Below are positions 1 through 8,425 of a stretch of DNA of 64,000 bases, piece by piece; positions within the stretch are counted from its first letter, which is position 1, and every line of letters starts with the position of its first letter. The position numbers and the translations under genes are program-made. The notes below the pieces were generated by a model. The model worked only from the letters and a program-made list of their open reading frames with translations, searched no databases and was not told where the DNA came from. The DNA is taken from positions 29,129 through 93,128 of the forward strand of contig JAGIAH010000016.1 of assembly GCA_017744915.1 (NCBI GenBank), given 5' to 3'. Origin of the DNA: Agrobacterium tumefaciens (GTDB taxonomy: Bacteria > Pseudomonadota > Alphaproteobacteria > Rhizobiales > Rhizobiaceae).

Positions 1-1
1 G

Positions 2-193
2 GATGAGATCATCGTGCTGAAGGAAGGGCTGATCGCCGAGCGCGGAACGCACGCCTCGCTGATGGCCCAGAACGGCCTCTATGCCTCGATGTGGAGCCGT
101 CAGCGCGAAGCGATCCGGGCCGAAGAAATGCTGCGCCATGCGCGCGAAACCGACGATCTGGGTGTCGTGGAACGCGGCGAACCGGCGCATTGA
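2..193 (+). CDS. ABC transporter ATP-binding/permease protein, C-terminal end (partial)
   Basis: The reading frame enters from the left edge and runs 63 codons to a TGA. The visible part, DEIIVLKEGLIAERGTHASL, is the strand just after the Walker B/D-loop/H-loop region of an exporter-type nucleotide-binding domain (HMT1/ATM1/MsbA style), where 'G-hydrophobic-I-x-E-x-G-T-H' is typical. It is followed by a charged tail that is poorly conserved in this family. Substrate cannot be told from this fragment. It is likely a full-length half-transporter whose membrane domain lies outside the window. Confidence 0.8.
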   Translation, partial: DEIIVLKEGLIAERGTHASLMAQNGLYASMWSRQREAIRAEEMLRHARETDDLGVVERGEPAH

Positions 194-354
194 CAGGCAT
201 AAACCCCGGGGAACGGGGGTGGCAGACCCGTCGGGCCATTGCCGGGCGGGTCGTTTGGCTGTAACCAGCTAGGCAAAATTTGTCGCATTGCCGTATGGAT
301 CGTGTCGTATCACGACATATAAAGCGACAGACGGAAACCGGAGCAAGGAATCTC

Positions 355-1053
355 ATGAATCTGTTCGACACCATTCGCAACACCATCGTGCCGATCCACA
401 AGGAAGGATATGTCTTCGTGGCGGCCTTCTTTGTCGCATCGCTGGTGCTCGGCTGGATCGCCGAACCGCTCTTCTGGGTCGGTCTCGTGCTGACGGCCTG
501 GTGCGCCTATTTCTTCCGCGATCCCGAGCGCGTCACCCCGCAGGATGACGACCTCATCATCAGCCCGGCCGACGGCAAGGTTTCCGCCGTGCAGAGCGTC
601 GTTCCGCCGCTGGAACTGGAACTCGGCAAGGAACCGCTGGTGCGCATTTCGGTGTTCATGAACGTGTTCAACTGCCATGTGAACCGTGCGCCGGTGCGCG
701 GCCGCATCGTTAATGTCGCCTACCGTCCCGGCCTCTTCCTCAATGCCGAAGTCGACAAGGCTTCCGAGGACAATGAACGCAACGGCCTCGTCATCGAGAC
801 CTCGCATGGCAAGGTCGGCGTCGTGCAGATCGCCGGCATGGTTGCGCGGCGCATCGTCTGCTGGGTAAAGCCGAATGAACCGGTTGATGCCGGTGAGCGT
901 TTTGGCCTTATCCGTTTCGGTTCGCGCCTCGATATCTTCCTTCCCGCTGGTTTCGAGCCGCGTGTATCGGTGGGCCAGACGGCTATTGCCGGTGAAACCG
1001 TGCTTGCCGAATTCGGCTCGGCCAAGGGTCCGGTCCTTAGCCGCCGCGGCTGA
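355..1053 (+). CDS. psd: Phosphatidylserine decarboxylase (short alphaproteobacterial type)
   Basis: This 232-residue enzyme makes phosphatidylethanolamine from phosphatidylserine at the inner membrane. Two hydrophobic segments near the N-terminus (about residues 16-50) are followed by the decarboxylase domain. The Gly-Ser self-cleavage site that creates the pyruvoyl group is visible near the C-terminus in [12 protein letters not shown]. The ATG at 355 is preferred because an AAGGAA ribosome site lies just before it; an in-frame upstream ATG at 280 would add 25 non-conserved residues. The partner gene pssA follows 17 bp later, so the pair is probably one transcript. Confidence 0.95.
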   Translation: MNLFDTIRNTIVPIHKEGYVFVAAFFVASLVLGWIAEPLFWVGLVLTAWCAYFFRDPERVTPQDDDLIISPADGKVSAVQSVVPPLELELGKEPLVRISVFMNVFNCHVNRAPVRGRIVNVAYRPGLFLNAEVDKASEDNERNGLVIETSHGKVGVVQIAGMVARRIVCWVKPNEPVDAGERFGLIRFGSRLDIFLPAGFEPRVSVGQTAIAGETVLAEFGSAKGPVLSRRG

Positions 1054-1070
1054 GGACAAACAGGAAGGGC

Positions 1071-1943
1071 ATGCGCATGGAAACGCCGGCAGCAGAGTCA
1101 CAGCAGAACGGAAAACATGAGGGCCGCAACGATAGCGGCCGTGGGCCGCGCCTGAGGGAAATTCCCTTTCGCCTCGTTGTGCCCAATCTCATCACTGTTC
1201 TCGCCATCTGCGCGGGCCTGAGCGGCGTGCGCCTCGCCATCGAGGGCCGCTTCGAGCTGGCCGTCGGCATGGTGCTGCTCGCCGCCTTCCTCGACGGTAT
1301 TGACGGGCGCATTGCCCGCATGATGAAGGCGACCTCCAAATTCGGCGAACAGATGGATTCGCTTGCCGACATCGTCAATTTCGGTGTCGCCCCTGCCCTC
1401 GTCGTTTATATCTATCTGCTCGATCAGGCGCGTTCGATCGGCTGGATCGGCGCCCTCATCTATGTCATTGCCGCCGGCCTGCGCCTGGCGCGCTTCAACG
1501 TCATGATCGAGCGACCGGTAAAGGCGCCCTGGCAGAACGAATTCTTCGTGGGCGTGCCGGCGCCGATGGGCGCCATGCTGGTGCTTCTGCCGGTCTATCT
1601 CGGTTTCCTCGGCGTGGAGCCGGACAAGCCCTTCGCTTATGTCGCCGCCGCCTATACGGTCCTGATCGGATATCTTCTCATCAGCCGCCTGCCGGTCTGG
1701 TCGGGTAAGTCCAGCACCCGCATCCGCCGTGATCTGGTGCTGCCGATGATCCTTGTCGTCGTGCTTTACGTGGCGATGCTGATGAGCTTCACCTGGGAAG
1801 TTCTGGTTCTGACGGTTGCCGCCTATCTCGTCTTCATTCCCATCAGCGCCCGCCTCTGGCATCGCCGTTATGGCACGCTGACCATCGAGGAAGACGGGCA
1901 GGATGATGTGAACGGCGGCAACGGCCTCGATCGCGGCATTTAA
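1071..1943 (+). CDS. pssA: CDP-diacylglycerol-serine O-phosphatidyltransferase
   Basis: Membrane enzyme of 290 residues that makes phosphatidylserine, the substrate of the Psd just upstream. The CDP-alcohol phosphatidyltransferase signature DGxxARx8GxxxDxxxD is complete (DGRIARMMKATSKFGEQMDS followed by LAD), in a protein with about six to eight hydrophobic segments. The first 35 residues are polar and rich in Q, E and N, and probably cytoplasmic. A second ATG two codons downstream (1077) could also be used. Together psd and pssA give the full branch to phosphatidylethanolamine, which rhizobia also methylate to phosphatidylcholine. Confidence 0.95.
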   Translation: MRMETPAAESQQNGKHEGRNDSGRGPRLREIPFRLVVPNLITVLAICAGLSGVRLAIEGRFELAVGMVLLAAFLDGIDGRIARMMKATSKFGEQMDSLADIVNFGVAPALVVYIYLLDQARSIGWIGALIYVIAAGLRLARFNVMIERPVKAPWQNEFFVGVPAPMGAMLVLLPVYLGFLGVEPDKPFAYVAAAYTVLIGYLLISRLPVWSGKSSTRIRRDLVLPMILVVVLYVAMLMSFTWEVLVLTVAAYLVFIPISARLWHRRYGTLTIEEDGQDDVNGGNGLDRGI

Positions 1944-2114
1944 AACCACAGGTTTATCTTTTCCCACCCAGGCCGGCGCAGGATGTGACGCAAAATGTCG
2001 CAGCCTGAAAAGCCGGCTTCGTCTCTTTCGCCTCGAATCCGTCAAGATTAGCCTCGAAAGAAGGGGCTCACACGCATCGCAACGGCGATTGGCGTGAATT
2101 GTGGAGAGAGAGAA

Positions 2115-2246
2115 ATGACGAACGAGACGAAGGCACAGCCGCAGGCCAAGCCCGACCTCAAGAGCAACTACCGCCCGCTCGGACTGAAGGCCGTTGCGGC
2201 CGCAGCCCTGATGCTGAAGCGCAAGCCCGCCGCCAAAACTGCCTGA
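2115..2246 (+). CDS. Small basic hypothetical protein (43 aa)
   Basis: A 43-residue reading frame preceded by a GAGAGAGAG purine stretch and followed about 80 bp later by a strong hairpin terminator. The protein starts with a polar, lysine-rich part (MTNETKAQPQAKPDLKSNYR) and ends with an alanine-rich helix followed by KRKPAAKTA. I do not recognise a family. Support comes from the ribosome site, the terminator and normal high-GC codon use; a short non-coding RNA is the alternative. Confidence 0.5.
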   Translation: MTNETKAQPQAKPDLKSNYRPLGLKAVAAAALMLKRKPAAKTA

Positions 2247-2593
2247 AAACATTCACTTTTTTGATGTCGGCGAATATTGGGGATTTTCCGGAAAACGGAG
2301 AGCTCCTGACGGAAGATCACCAGTCACGCGGCGCCTTTTCCAGGCGCCGTTTCTGTTTCCGAATATTACGGATCGCCCGTCATTCACAGAATTGGCAGAC
2401 TTCTGTAACGAAGCTGCAACGAAAGCGTAGTAAAAAGCCGGCCTTCCACAGGAAGGCTATACGCGCGTCAACGTATAGATTAGTGAATACAAAAGAACTT
2501 TTCTATTCCGCATTTTTTTCCACAACAAAGCATAAGCCGTCTTTCGAATCCGCGGACACGCGGATGACGAATATTCGGCGTTGAGGAAAGACT
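2247..2593. other. Intergenic region with terminator and AT-rich promoter zone
   Basis: No gene is visible here. It holds the hairpin terminator at 2329-2358 and, from about 2390 to 2575, a stretch clearly richer in A+T than its surroundings that is the likely promoter region of the diguanylate cyclase gene. No clear -35/-10 pair can be assigned by eye. Confidence 0.5.
2329..2358 (+). terminator. Rho-independent terminator
   Basis: Perfect 7-bp stem CGGCGCC (2329-2335) / GGCGCCG (2343-2349) with a 7-base loop TTTTCCA, followed by TTTCTGTTT. It most likely ends the psd-pssA-small ORF transcript. Confidence 0.75.
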
Positions 2594-3919
2594 GTGGAGA
2601 CAGGCCAGGGGGGCTTGGGAACGGCCATGCAGGACAAAATCCTTCTGATAGAAGATTCCGTTGCGCTTTCCATGCTGCTGAAGACGCGGCTTTCGGAGGA
2701 AACGGAAGCCGAGGTCGTTCATTGCGACAGCATGGCCGATGCCGATGCCCTTATGCAGGCCAATAGTTTCACGCTGGCGCTGACGGGTCTCAATCTTCCC
2801 GATGCGCCGAAGGGCGAGATTCTTGCACTTTTATCCGAGCGCAAGGTGCCGGCGATCGTTTTCACCGCCACGGTGGATGAGGAGGCGCGCAAGCGCTACG
2901 CCGAGAAGAAGATCATCGACTACATCGTCAAGGACGGTCACCGCACCGTCGATGCGGTGGTCAAGACGGTCGACCGGATCTTGAGCAACAAGCTTTTCTC
3001 CGTTCTGGTGGTCGATGACGTGCGGACGGCACGCTCCGGTCTCGTGGAAATTCTGGAGCGGCAGAACTTCAAGGTCAGCGAGGCTCATTCGGGCAAACAG
3101 GCGCTGGAAATACTCTCGCAGGACCGGTCGATCCAGCTTGTCATTACCGATTACCATATGCCTGACATGGATGGTTACGAGCTGACGCGGCGCATCCGCG
3201 ACAGCCGCTCATCCGAGGATCTGCGGGTGATCGGCGTATCCTCCTCCACGGACCGGCTGCTTTCGGCAAGCTTCCTCAAGGCCGGCGCGTCGGATTTCGT
3301 TTACCGCCCCTTCGTGCCGGAAGAATTGCAGTGCCGCATCGACAACAATATCGAGACGCTGAAGCAGCTCAAACGCCTGCGCGAACTGGCCGAACGCGAC
3401 CACCTTACCGGCCTGCCCAATCGCCGCTCCTTCTTCGAGCGCACGCGGGCGCTGATGGATGTCATCAATGACAATGACGAGAGCGGCGCCGTCGCCATTC
3501 TCGACATCGACCATTTCAAGAAAATCAACGACACGCTGGGGCACGATGCCGGCGACAGGGCGCTGAAGAAGCTGGCCGAACTGCTGCATGGCATGTGCGA
3601 CGAGCAACGCCATATTCCCGCGCGTCTGGGCGGCGAGGAATTTGCCGTGTTCCTGCGCGGGCTGGATGCGCGGGCTGCCTATGCCTTCTGCGAGGAACTG
3701 CGCGAACAGGTGGAAAAGAACGGCCGGCAGCTGAGCGGCAGCAGCCTGGCGCTGACGATTTCCCTCGGCGTCGTGGAAATCGAAAAGGGCGAGCCTTTCG
3801 ACAACCAGCTGAATGCGGCGGATCAGCTGCTCTATCTCGCCAAGGCAAACGGTCGCAACCGCGTTTACTCCGACATCATGATCCAGGAAGGCCTGCAGAA
3901 GATCGGGCTGAACAGCTGA
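2594..3919 (+). CDS. Diguanylate cyclase with two receiver domains (PleD-like layout)
   Basis: The 441-residue protein has two response-regulator receiver domains (about 15-130 and 136-255) and a GGDEF domain (about 270-435) with an intact GGEEF active site (346-350), so it should make cyclic di-GMP. Receiver 1 has Gly65 in LTGLNLPD where the phosphorylated Asp is expected. Receiver 2 keeps D141, D142 and D186 but has Arg238 in place of the usual Lys. The product-inhibition RxxD site is absent: residues 337-340 are EQRH. The GTG start at 2594 follows GAGGAAAG; the ATG at 2627 (MQDKILLIEDS) is a real alternative. It resembles PleD but is probably a paralogue, since no divK or partner kinase is next to it. 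Confidence 0.9.
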   Translation: METGQGGLGTAMQDKILLIEDSVALSMLLKTRLSEETEAEVVHCDSMADADALMQANSFTLALTGLNLPDAPKGEILALLSERKVPAIVFTATVDEEARKRYAEKKIIDYIVKDGHRTVDAVVKTVDRILSNKLFSVLVVDDVRTARSGLVEILERQNFKVSEAHSGKQALEILSQDRSIQLVITDYHMPDMDGYELTRRIRDSRSSEDLRVIGVSSSTDRLLSASFLKAGASDFVYRPFVPEELQCRIDNNIETLKQLKRLRELAERDHLTGLPNRRSFFERTRALMDVINDNDESGAVAILDIDHFKKINDTLGHDAGDRALKKLAELLHGMCDEQRHIPARLGGEEFAVFLRGLDARAAYAFCEELREQVEKNGRQLSGSSLALTISLGVVEIEKGEPFDNQLNAADQLLYLAKANGRNRVYSDIMIQEGLQKIGLNS

Positions 3920-3968
3920 TTTTTTCTGAATAAGATAGCCGCCTGTGGTTCAAGCGACAGTCGCTTGT

Positions 3969-4090
3969 TTCTTCTCCCCACCGGGGAGAAGGTCGCGGCA
4001 GCGGGATGAGGGGGCAAGCTCTCCGCATATCGCTACCGTAACCCCCTCATCTGACCCTTCGGGCCATCTTCTCCCCGGCGGGGAGAGAAA
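3969..4090. repeat. Rhizobial intergenic palindromic repeat, copy A
   Basis: About 120 bp made of two near-palindromic ends (CTTCTCCCC..GGGGAGAAG type) framing GGTCGCGGCAGCGGGATGAG and, in the other half, a CCCCCTCATC-TGACCCTTCGGGCC segment. Nearly the same sequence recurs at 11388-11509 and, inverted, at 55803-55926; half copies lie at 13224-13250 and 16200-16226. It resembles the RIME class of rhizobial mosaic elements. Confidence 0.85.
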
Positions 4091-4142
4091 TACGCGTCAA
4101 CGCCTGCGACGATGGCTGGCCTCGAATCCCTCGTAAATCAGA

Positions 4143-4904
4143 TCAAAACAGAGACATCTGCCCGTCATCCTTCGCCGGCCTGATCTTCGCCAGCGGCGCG
4201 CTTTCCGGCACCGGATCGATGAGATCCGCCCCGACATTGGCGACCTTGTTGACCTTGTCCGAGACCGGAATCATCTCGAAAAAATCATCCTGAACCGGCC
4301 GCATCAGATCGGCGACCTCGCGTGGCTCCTGGGTCTTGCAGTCCAGCCAGCGGCTGAAATCTTCCGGCGCAATGACCACGGGCATGCGGTCGTGGATGCG
4401 GCCGATCGCGGCATTGGCAGCGGTGGTGAGGATCGCGCCGGTATCGACTTCCGAGCCATCGGCGGAAGACCAGGTTTCCATGAGACCTGCGAAAGCGACG
4501 ATGCCGCCGTTTTTCGGGCGGATGAAATAGGGCTGCGGTTTGCCGCCCTCCTCCTTCGGCGGGCGTCGCCATTCGTAAAAACCCGTTGCCGGAACGAGCA
4601 CGCGGCGATGGCGCATGGCGGCGCGGAAGGAGGCCTTGCCGATGGCGGTTTCCGAACGGGCGTTGATGAGGAGGGGAAAATCCTTCGGATCCTTCACCCA
4701 GCCCGGCAGAAAGCCCCAGCGCACCAGCACGGCCCGGCGGTTGGGCAGGTTGCTGCCGCGCTCCTGCCGCTCGCCTTCCATGACGATCAATATGGGTTGG
4801 GTCGGCGCGATGTTGAAACGGGCGGGAAAATCCTCAAGGCCGATCAGATCGAGATAGTCGGCGATCTCTTCGGGCGTCGCCTTCAGCACGAAACGTCCGC
4901 ACAT
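4143..4904 (-). CDS. SRAP-domain protein (HMCES/YedK family), abasic-site DNA crosslinking
   Basis: This 253-residue protein starts MCGRF, giving the catalytic Cys2 that family members use (after Met removal) to form a thiazolidine bond with abasic sites in single-stranded DNA. The other family landmarks are visible: NARSET, GFYEW with the conserved Glu, and RMPVVI. The start is fixed by the need for Cys at position 2; the longer frame up to 5060 would destroy it. It lies 10 bp downstream of the YnfA-like gene and is probably cotranscribed with it. Confidence 0.93.
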   Translation of the reverse strand: MCGRFVLKATPEEIADYLDLIGLEDFPARFNIAPTQPILIVMEGERQERGSNLPNRRAVLVRWGFLPGWVKDPKDFPLLINARSETAIGKASFRAAMRHRRVLVPATGFYEWRRPPKEEGGKPQPYFIRPKNGGIVAFAGLMETWSSADGSEVDTGAILTTAANAAIGRIHDRMPVVIAPEDFSRWLDCKTQEPREVADLMRPVQDDFFEMIPVSDKVNKVANVGADLIDPVPESAPLAKIRPAKDDGQMSLF

Positions 4905-4914
4905 GGCCTTCTCC

Positions 4915-5238
4915 TTACGCCCTTGGCCCGAACAGGATGATGGCGGTGCCGGCAAGGCAGACGACGCCGCCGGAAATATCCCACCTGTCCGGCGCATGCC
5001 CTTCCACGCCCCAGAGCCAGAACAGCGAAGCAGCAATATAAATCCCGCCATAGGCGGCATAGGCCCTTCCCGCCGCCTCCATCGGAACCAGCGTCAGAAG
5101 CCACGCAAAAGCCGCCAGCGCCACCATGCCGGGCAGCAATACCCACCCGGTCTTGCCGAGTTTCAGCCAGGCCCAAAAGGAGAAACAGCCGGCGATTTCG
5201 GCAACGGCCGCCAATGCATAAATAAGATAGACCTTCAT
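4915..5238 (-). CDS. YnfA/UPF0060 family small membrane protein
   Basis: A 107-residue protein with four hydrophobic helices, beginning [20 protein letters not shown] and ending with a typical [11 protein letters not shown] helix. Length and pattern match the UPF0060/YnfA family, which is SMR-like in fold and of uncertain function. The ATG at 5238 is favoured over the one at 5259 because the family starts at this position. It is the first gene of a two-gene unit with the SRAP gene. Confidence 0.9.
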   Translation of the reverse strand: MKVYLIYALAAVAEIAGCFSFWAWLKLGKTGWVLLPGMVALAAFAWLLTLVPMEAAGRAYAAYGGIYIAASLFWLWGVEGHAPDRWDISGGVVCLAGTAIILFGPRA

Positions 5239-5369
5239 TCCACCGTCTTCTGCGTGCACAATCGCGCCAATTCGGGACTATGTATCGGCCCGGACACCGG
5301 AATCGATTATTAGAGACCACAATACCACTATAGACAGGCCCAAGACGGCTGAAACAAGCGAAACCATTC

Positions 5370-5786
5370 ATGACCCTTCGTATCAAGCCCCGCGCCGCCT
5401 CCTCCGCCATCGTCAGGAACGAAGACCGGCTGCTTCTCGTGCGCCGCATCAACCCGCCGTCCAAGGACATGTTCGCCTTTCCCGGCGGACGGGCCGAAGA
5501 AGGGGAAACGCCGGCGGAGACGGCGCTGCGCGAGCTGCACGAGGAAACCGGAATAATCGCCCGCAGGCCACAGCTTTTTGCCACCTACGATCTTCCCTCC
5601 CGTGACGCTGAAGGTGTGCTGACAAGCCATTATTTCCTCTCCGTCTTCACCGTGGAAACGGATGCCGATCCGCTGGTGACGGTGGGTGACGATGCAGCGG
5701 ATGCGGGTTGGTACACACTGGCGGAGATTCGCCTTCTGCCGGCGCCCGAAAGCGTCATCGAATGCGCCGAGCGTCTGCTTGCATGA
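5370..5786 (+). CDS. NUDIX hydrolase
   Basis: A 138-residue single-domain protein with a complete Nudix box: GGRAEEGETPAETALRELHE followed by ETGI, matching Gx5Ex7REUxEExGU. Such enzymes cleave nucleoside diphosphates linked to another group, using Mg2+; small stand-alone members often act on oxidised nucleotides or ADP-ribose compounds. The substrate cannot be told from the sequence. The gene is divergent from the ynfA-like/SRAP unit. Confidence 0.9.
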   Translation: MTLRIKPRAASSAIVRNEDRLLLVRRINPPSKDMFAFPGGRAEEGETPAETALRELHEETGIIARRPQLFATYDLPSRDAEGVLTSHYFLSVFTVETDADPLVTVGDDAADAGWYTLAEIRLLPAPESVIECAERLLA

Positions 5787-5869
5787 TTGCCAGCCGGCTA
5801 GAATCGGCATTATCTAGGGGTGATCCGCCCGCCGGATGTTCACGAGTATGTGTGGGGCAGAATAGAATT

Positions 5870-6307
5870 TTGATACGGCCAACCATCTTCCTGTCTCTTT
5901 TTCTGACAATGCTTGCTTCCATCGGGCAGGAAGGCATCGCTTATGCGCAGCCTTCAAAACCCGTTTCCGAGGCACGTCCCGCGGAAGCGACACCGCCCAA
6001 ACCTGCTCCATATGACGACAAGCTGGCGCGGCTTTCGGAAATATTGGGCGCGGTGCAATATCTGAGAACATTGTGCCCCTCCTCCGGACCGGAGGACTGG
6101 CGCAAATCGATGAGTGACCTTCTGGCTGCGGACACGGCCAATGAACCCGAACGACGCCAGCGCATGACGGCTGCATTCAACCGTGGATACCGCTCCTTTG
6201 CGGCCATCCACACCAGTTGCACACGCGCCGCCATCATGGCAGAAGAGAACTACCGTAACGAAGGGGCAACACTCGCGCAGGAAATCGCGTCCAGGTTCGG
6301 AAATTAA
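5870..6307 (+). CDS. TIGR02301-type secreted alphaproteobacterial protein
   Basis: The mature part (YDDKLARLSEILGAVQYLRT...) matches the conserved alphaproteobacterial family TIGR02301, of unknown function, with two conserved cysteines (LCPSSG and HTSCTRA). An N-terminal hydrophobic stretch ending AYAQ looks like a signal peptide, so the protein is probably periplasmic. The start is uncertain: a TTG at 5870 gives a full signal peptide, while an ATG at 5909 gives a short one. Longer frames would overlap the Nudix gene. Confidence 0.75.
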   Translation: MIRPTIFLSLFLTMLASIGQEGIAYAQPSKPVSEARPAEATPPKPAPYDDKLARLSEILGAVQYLRTLCPSSGPEDWRKSMSDLLAADTANEPERRQRMTAAFNRGYRSFAAIHTSCTRAAIMAEENYRNEGATLAQEIASRFGN

Positions 6308-6412
6308 AGGTTTATTAACCTCTTTTCGCCGCAGCCCGTGCCGTTTTAATAAAAGGCTGCTAGTGTTGTTAACAGGGTGGTAAGGACTTGCTCGCCCTGT
6401 CGAGGATGAAAG

Positions 6413-6670
6413 ATGCAGACAAGCCGTAACGAAATCGACGATATGATCGTGCATGAAAAGATGCAGGTCGCTCTGGAACACCAGAACGAGGCATGGGCTG
6501 ACGGCATGGCCGACGGCATCGAGCCTGAGATCATCGCCGATGCCGCCATCGCTCTGGCCATGCGCGAAACCATCCGTATTCACGGCGAGGCCGGCGCGGA
6601 AGCAATGCTGGAATCGCTGCGCCAGCGCATGCTTCAGGGCGAATTTTCGCCGCAGCGGGTGATACAGTAA
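6413..6670 (+). CDS. Small acidic hypothetical protein (85 aa)
   Basis: An 85-residue, mostly helical, acidic protein (MQTSRNEIDDMIVHEKMQVA...) with a good ribosome site (GAGGATGAAAG). There is no signal peptide or membrane segment. I do not recognise the family. It is followed 15 bp later by the secreted protein at 6685, so the two may share a transcript. Confidence 0.7.
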   Translation: MQTSRNEIDDMIVHEKMQVALEHQNEAWADGMADGIEPEIIADAAIALAMRETIRIHGEAGAEAMLESLRQRMLQGEFSPQRVIQ

Positions 6671-6684
6671 AGCCGGAGTCTATC

Positions 6685-7452
6685 ATGTCTTGCCTGAGCA
6701 AGGGGCTTTTGCGCTCTTCCGCCCTGCTGTCCATCCTGCTTGCGCTCACCGCAGGTCCGATTGGCCTGCCGGATAAAGCCTTTGCCCTTTCCGAACTGAA
6801 GCCGGCGCAGAAGAGCGAAAGCGAACCGCAGGCACAGAACGGCGAACAGCCCCAGCAGGCGCAGCCTGCGGAGCCCGACGAAGTCGAAGGCGATTCGGAA
6901 GGCATTCCCCTGCCCGACCCGCTGGTCGACCGTTCCGCTGGTAAGGCGAACCAGCAATCCGCCAAACCTGACACAACGCCGGAAATGTCCGTTGTCATCG
7001 AGCACGATGTTTCCAAGGCGCCGGAGCCCGTGCGCAAGCTGCGCCAGCAGATCATCGATGCCGCCGCATCAGGTGACATCGAGAAACTGCGGCCCTTCAT
7101 CGCCGCCGGGCAGAATCAGTTCCGTATCGACGGCAGCGACAGCGAAGACCCGATCGCGGCGCTGAAAAGCTATTCCGGTGATCCGGACGGGCTGGAAGTG
7201 CTGGCGATCATCATCGACCTGCTGTCCACCGGTTATGCCCATGTCGATGCCGGCACCCCGGATGAAGCCTATGTCTTCCCCTATTTCGCCGGAAAGCCGC
7301 TGAATACGCTGACTGCGCCGGAAAAAGTGGAGCTGCTGCGCATCATCACGGCGGGCGATCTGGCCGACATGCAGGAATATGGCAATTACAGCTTCTACCG
7401 CGTCGGCATTTCGCCGGATGGCAAATGGAAGTTCTTCACCGCCGGCGATTGA
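6685..7452 (+). CDS. Secreted hypothetical protein with proline/glutamine-rich linker
   Basis: A 255-residue protein with a signal peptide (hydrophobic core SALLSILLALTAG, likely cleavage after AFA), a low-complexity linker rich in E, Q and P (about residues 38-75), and a C-terminal folded part of about 160 residues (PEPVRKLRQQIIDAAASGDI to YRVGISPDGKWKFFTAGD). The conserved-looking C-terminal half suggests a periplasmic domain. The exact family is not recognised. RBS and codon use are normal. Confidence 0.8.
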   Translation: MSCLSKGLLRSSALLSILLALTAGPIGLPDKAFALSELKPAQKSESEPQAQNGEQPQQAQPAEPDEVEGDSEGIPLPDPLVDRSAGKANQQSAKPDTTPEMSVVIEHDVSKAPEPVRKLRQQIIDAAASGDIEKLRPFIAAGQNQFRIDGSDSEDPIAALKSYSGDPDGLEVLAIIIDLLSTGYAHVDAGTPDEAYVFPYFAGKPLNTLTAPEKVELLRIITAGDLADMQEYGNYSFYRVGISPDGKWKFFTAGD

Positions 7453-7574
7453 TCGCATCCCGGTGCTTGCCGTTCTTTTGCAAAAATCCTAACTGTGCGG
7501 AATGCGCATTCCGGCAAAGTGCATCTGCATTTGCCGGATATTCACATAGCCTCGATGAACCGAACGGTGACGCC

Positions 7575-8423
7575 ATGTCTTCCGCCTTTCTTGCCGACCG
7601 CCGCCTGATCCGGGTTTCCGGCACCGGTGCCGAAGAGTTTCTGAACAATCTGATCACGGCCGATATCGAAAATCTGCCGGAAGGCGAAGCTCGCGCATCG
7701 GCGCTTCTCACGCCGCAGGGCAAGATCCTGTTCGATTTCCTGATCTGGCGCGATGGCGGGGATTATCTGATCGAGACGGGCGCTGCCGAACAGGATGCGC
7801 TGTTGCGCCGCCTGACCATGTACAAGCTGCGCGCGCCCGTCGATCTGAAGGCCGAGACCGTGGAAGGCATCAGCGTTTTCTGGGGCGGGAGCGCGCCGGA
7901 GGCAGGCGTGCGGGATGGCCGTTTCGCCAAGGCGGGTGTCGATCTCTGGCATGTGCCCGGCACATCGGCCTCTGGTGAGGCTGCAGTCTATGAGGCGCTG
8001 CGCGTCGAGCACGGCATTGCCGAATCCGGCCGGGATTATGCGCTTCAGGATGCCTTTCCCCATGATGTGCTGATGGATGTGAATGACGGCGTTTCTTTCA
8101 AGAAGGGCTGCTTTGTTGGCCAGGAAGTCGTCTCGCGCATGAAACATCGCGGTACGGCAAGACGGCGTGTGGTGACCGTTTCCGCCGAAGGCACACTTCC
8201 CGTCAGCGGGACGGAAATCAGCGCCGATGGAAAACCAGTCGGCGCGCTGGGAACGGTTTGCGGCAACAGGGCGCTTGCCATCGTGCGGACCGACCGAATT
8301 GCCGATGCGCTCGCCGCCGGCACGCCGCTCCTTGCGGACAATGTTGCAGTGAGCGTAGCCCTGCCGATGTGGACCGGGCTCTCCTTCCCGGCAGCCGATC
8401 CGGCGGCGCGGGCGGAGGACTGA
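7575..8423 (+). CDS. ygfZ: YgfZ/GcvT-like folate-binding protein (Fe-S cluster maintenance)
   Basis: A 282-residue protein with the YgfZ signature KGCFVGQEVVSRMKH (K-G-C-x-x-G-Q-E), including the conserved Cys. YgfZ proteins bind folate and help repair or assemble certain iron-sulfur enzymes. The ATG at 7575 matches the family start (MSSAFLADRRLIRVSG); the frame extends upstream only through non-conserved sequence. It is tightly coupled to the HD gene downstream (2 bp gap). Confidence 0.93.
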   Translation: MSSAFLADRRLIRVSGTGAEEFLNNLITADIENLPEGEARASALLTPQGKILFDFLIWRDGGDYLIETGAAEQDALLRRLTMYKLRAPVDLKAETVEGISVFWGGSAPEAGVRDGRFAKAGVDLWHVPGTSASGEAAVYEALRVEHGIAESGRDYALQDAFPHDVLMDVNDGVSFKKGCFVGQEVVSRMKHRGTARRRVVTVSAEGTLPVSGTEISADGKPVGALGTVCGNRALAIVRTDRIADALAAGTPLLADNVAVSVALPMWTGLSFPAADPAARAED

Positions 8424-8425
8424 GA

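Noticed and set aside
1098..2252. 384-residue open frame on the minus strand over pssA
   Set aside because: It is the antisense shadow of the well-supported pssA gene; its composition (His/Arg/Asp-rich) is typical of shadows in high-GC DNA.
3969..4090. Palindromic repeats as CRISPR repeats
   Set aside because: Copies are far apart in the window and have no regularly spaced unique spacers or cas genes.
6307..6335. AGGTTTATTAACCT hairpin as terminator
   Set aside because: The stem is only 5 bp of A+T-rich pairs and the T run is weak; more likely part of a promoter region.
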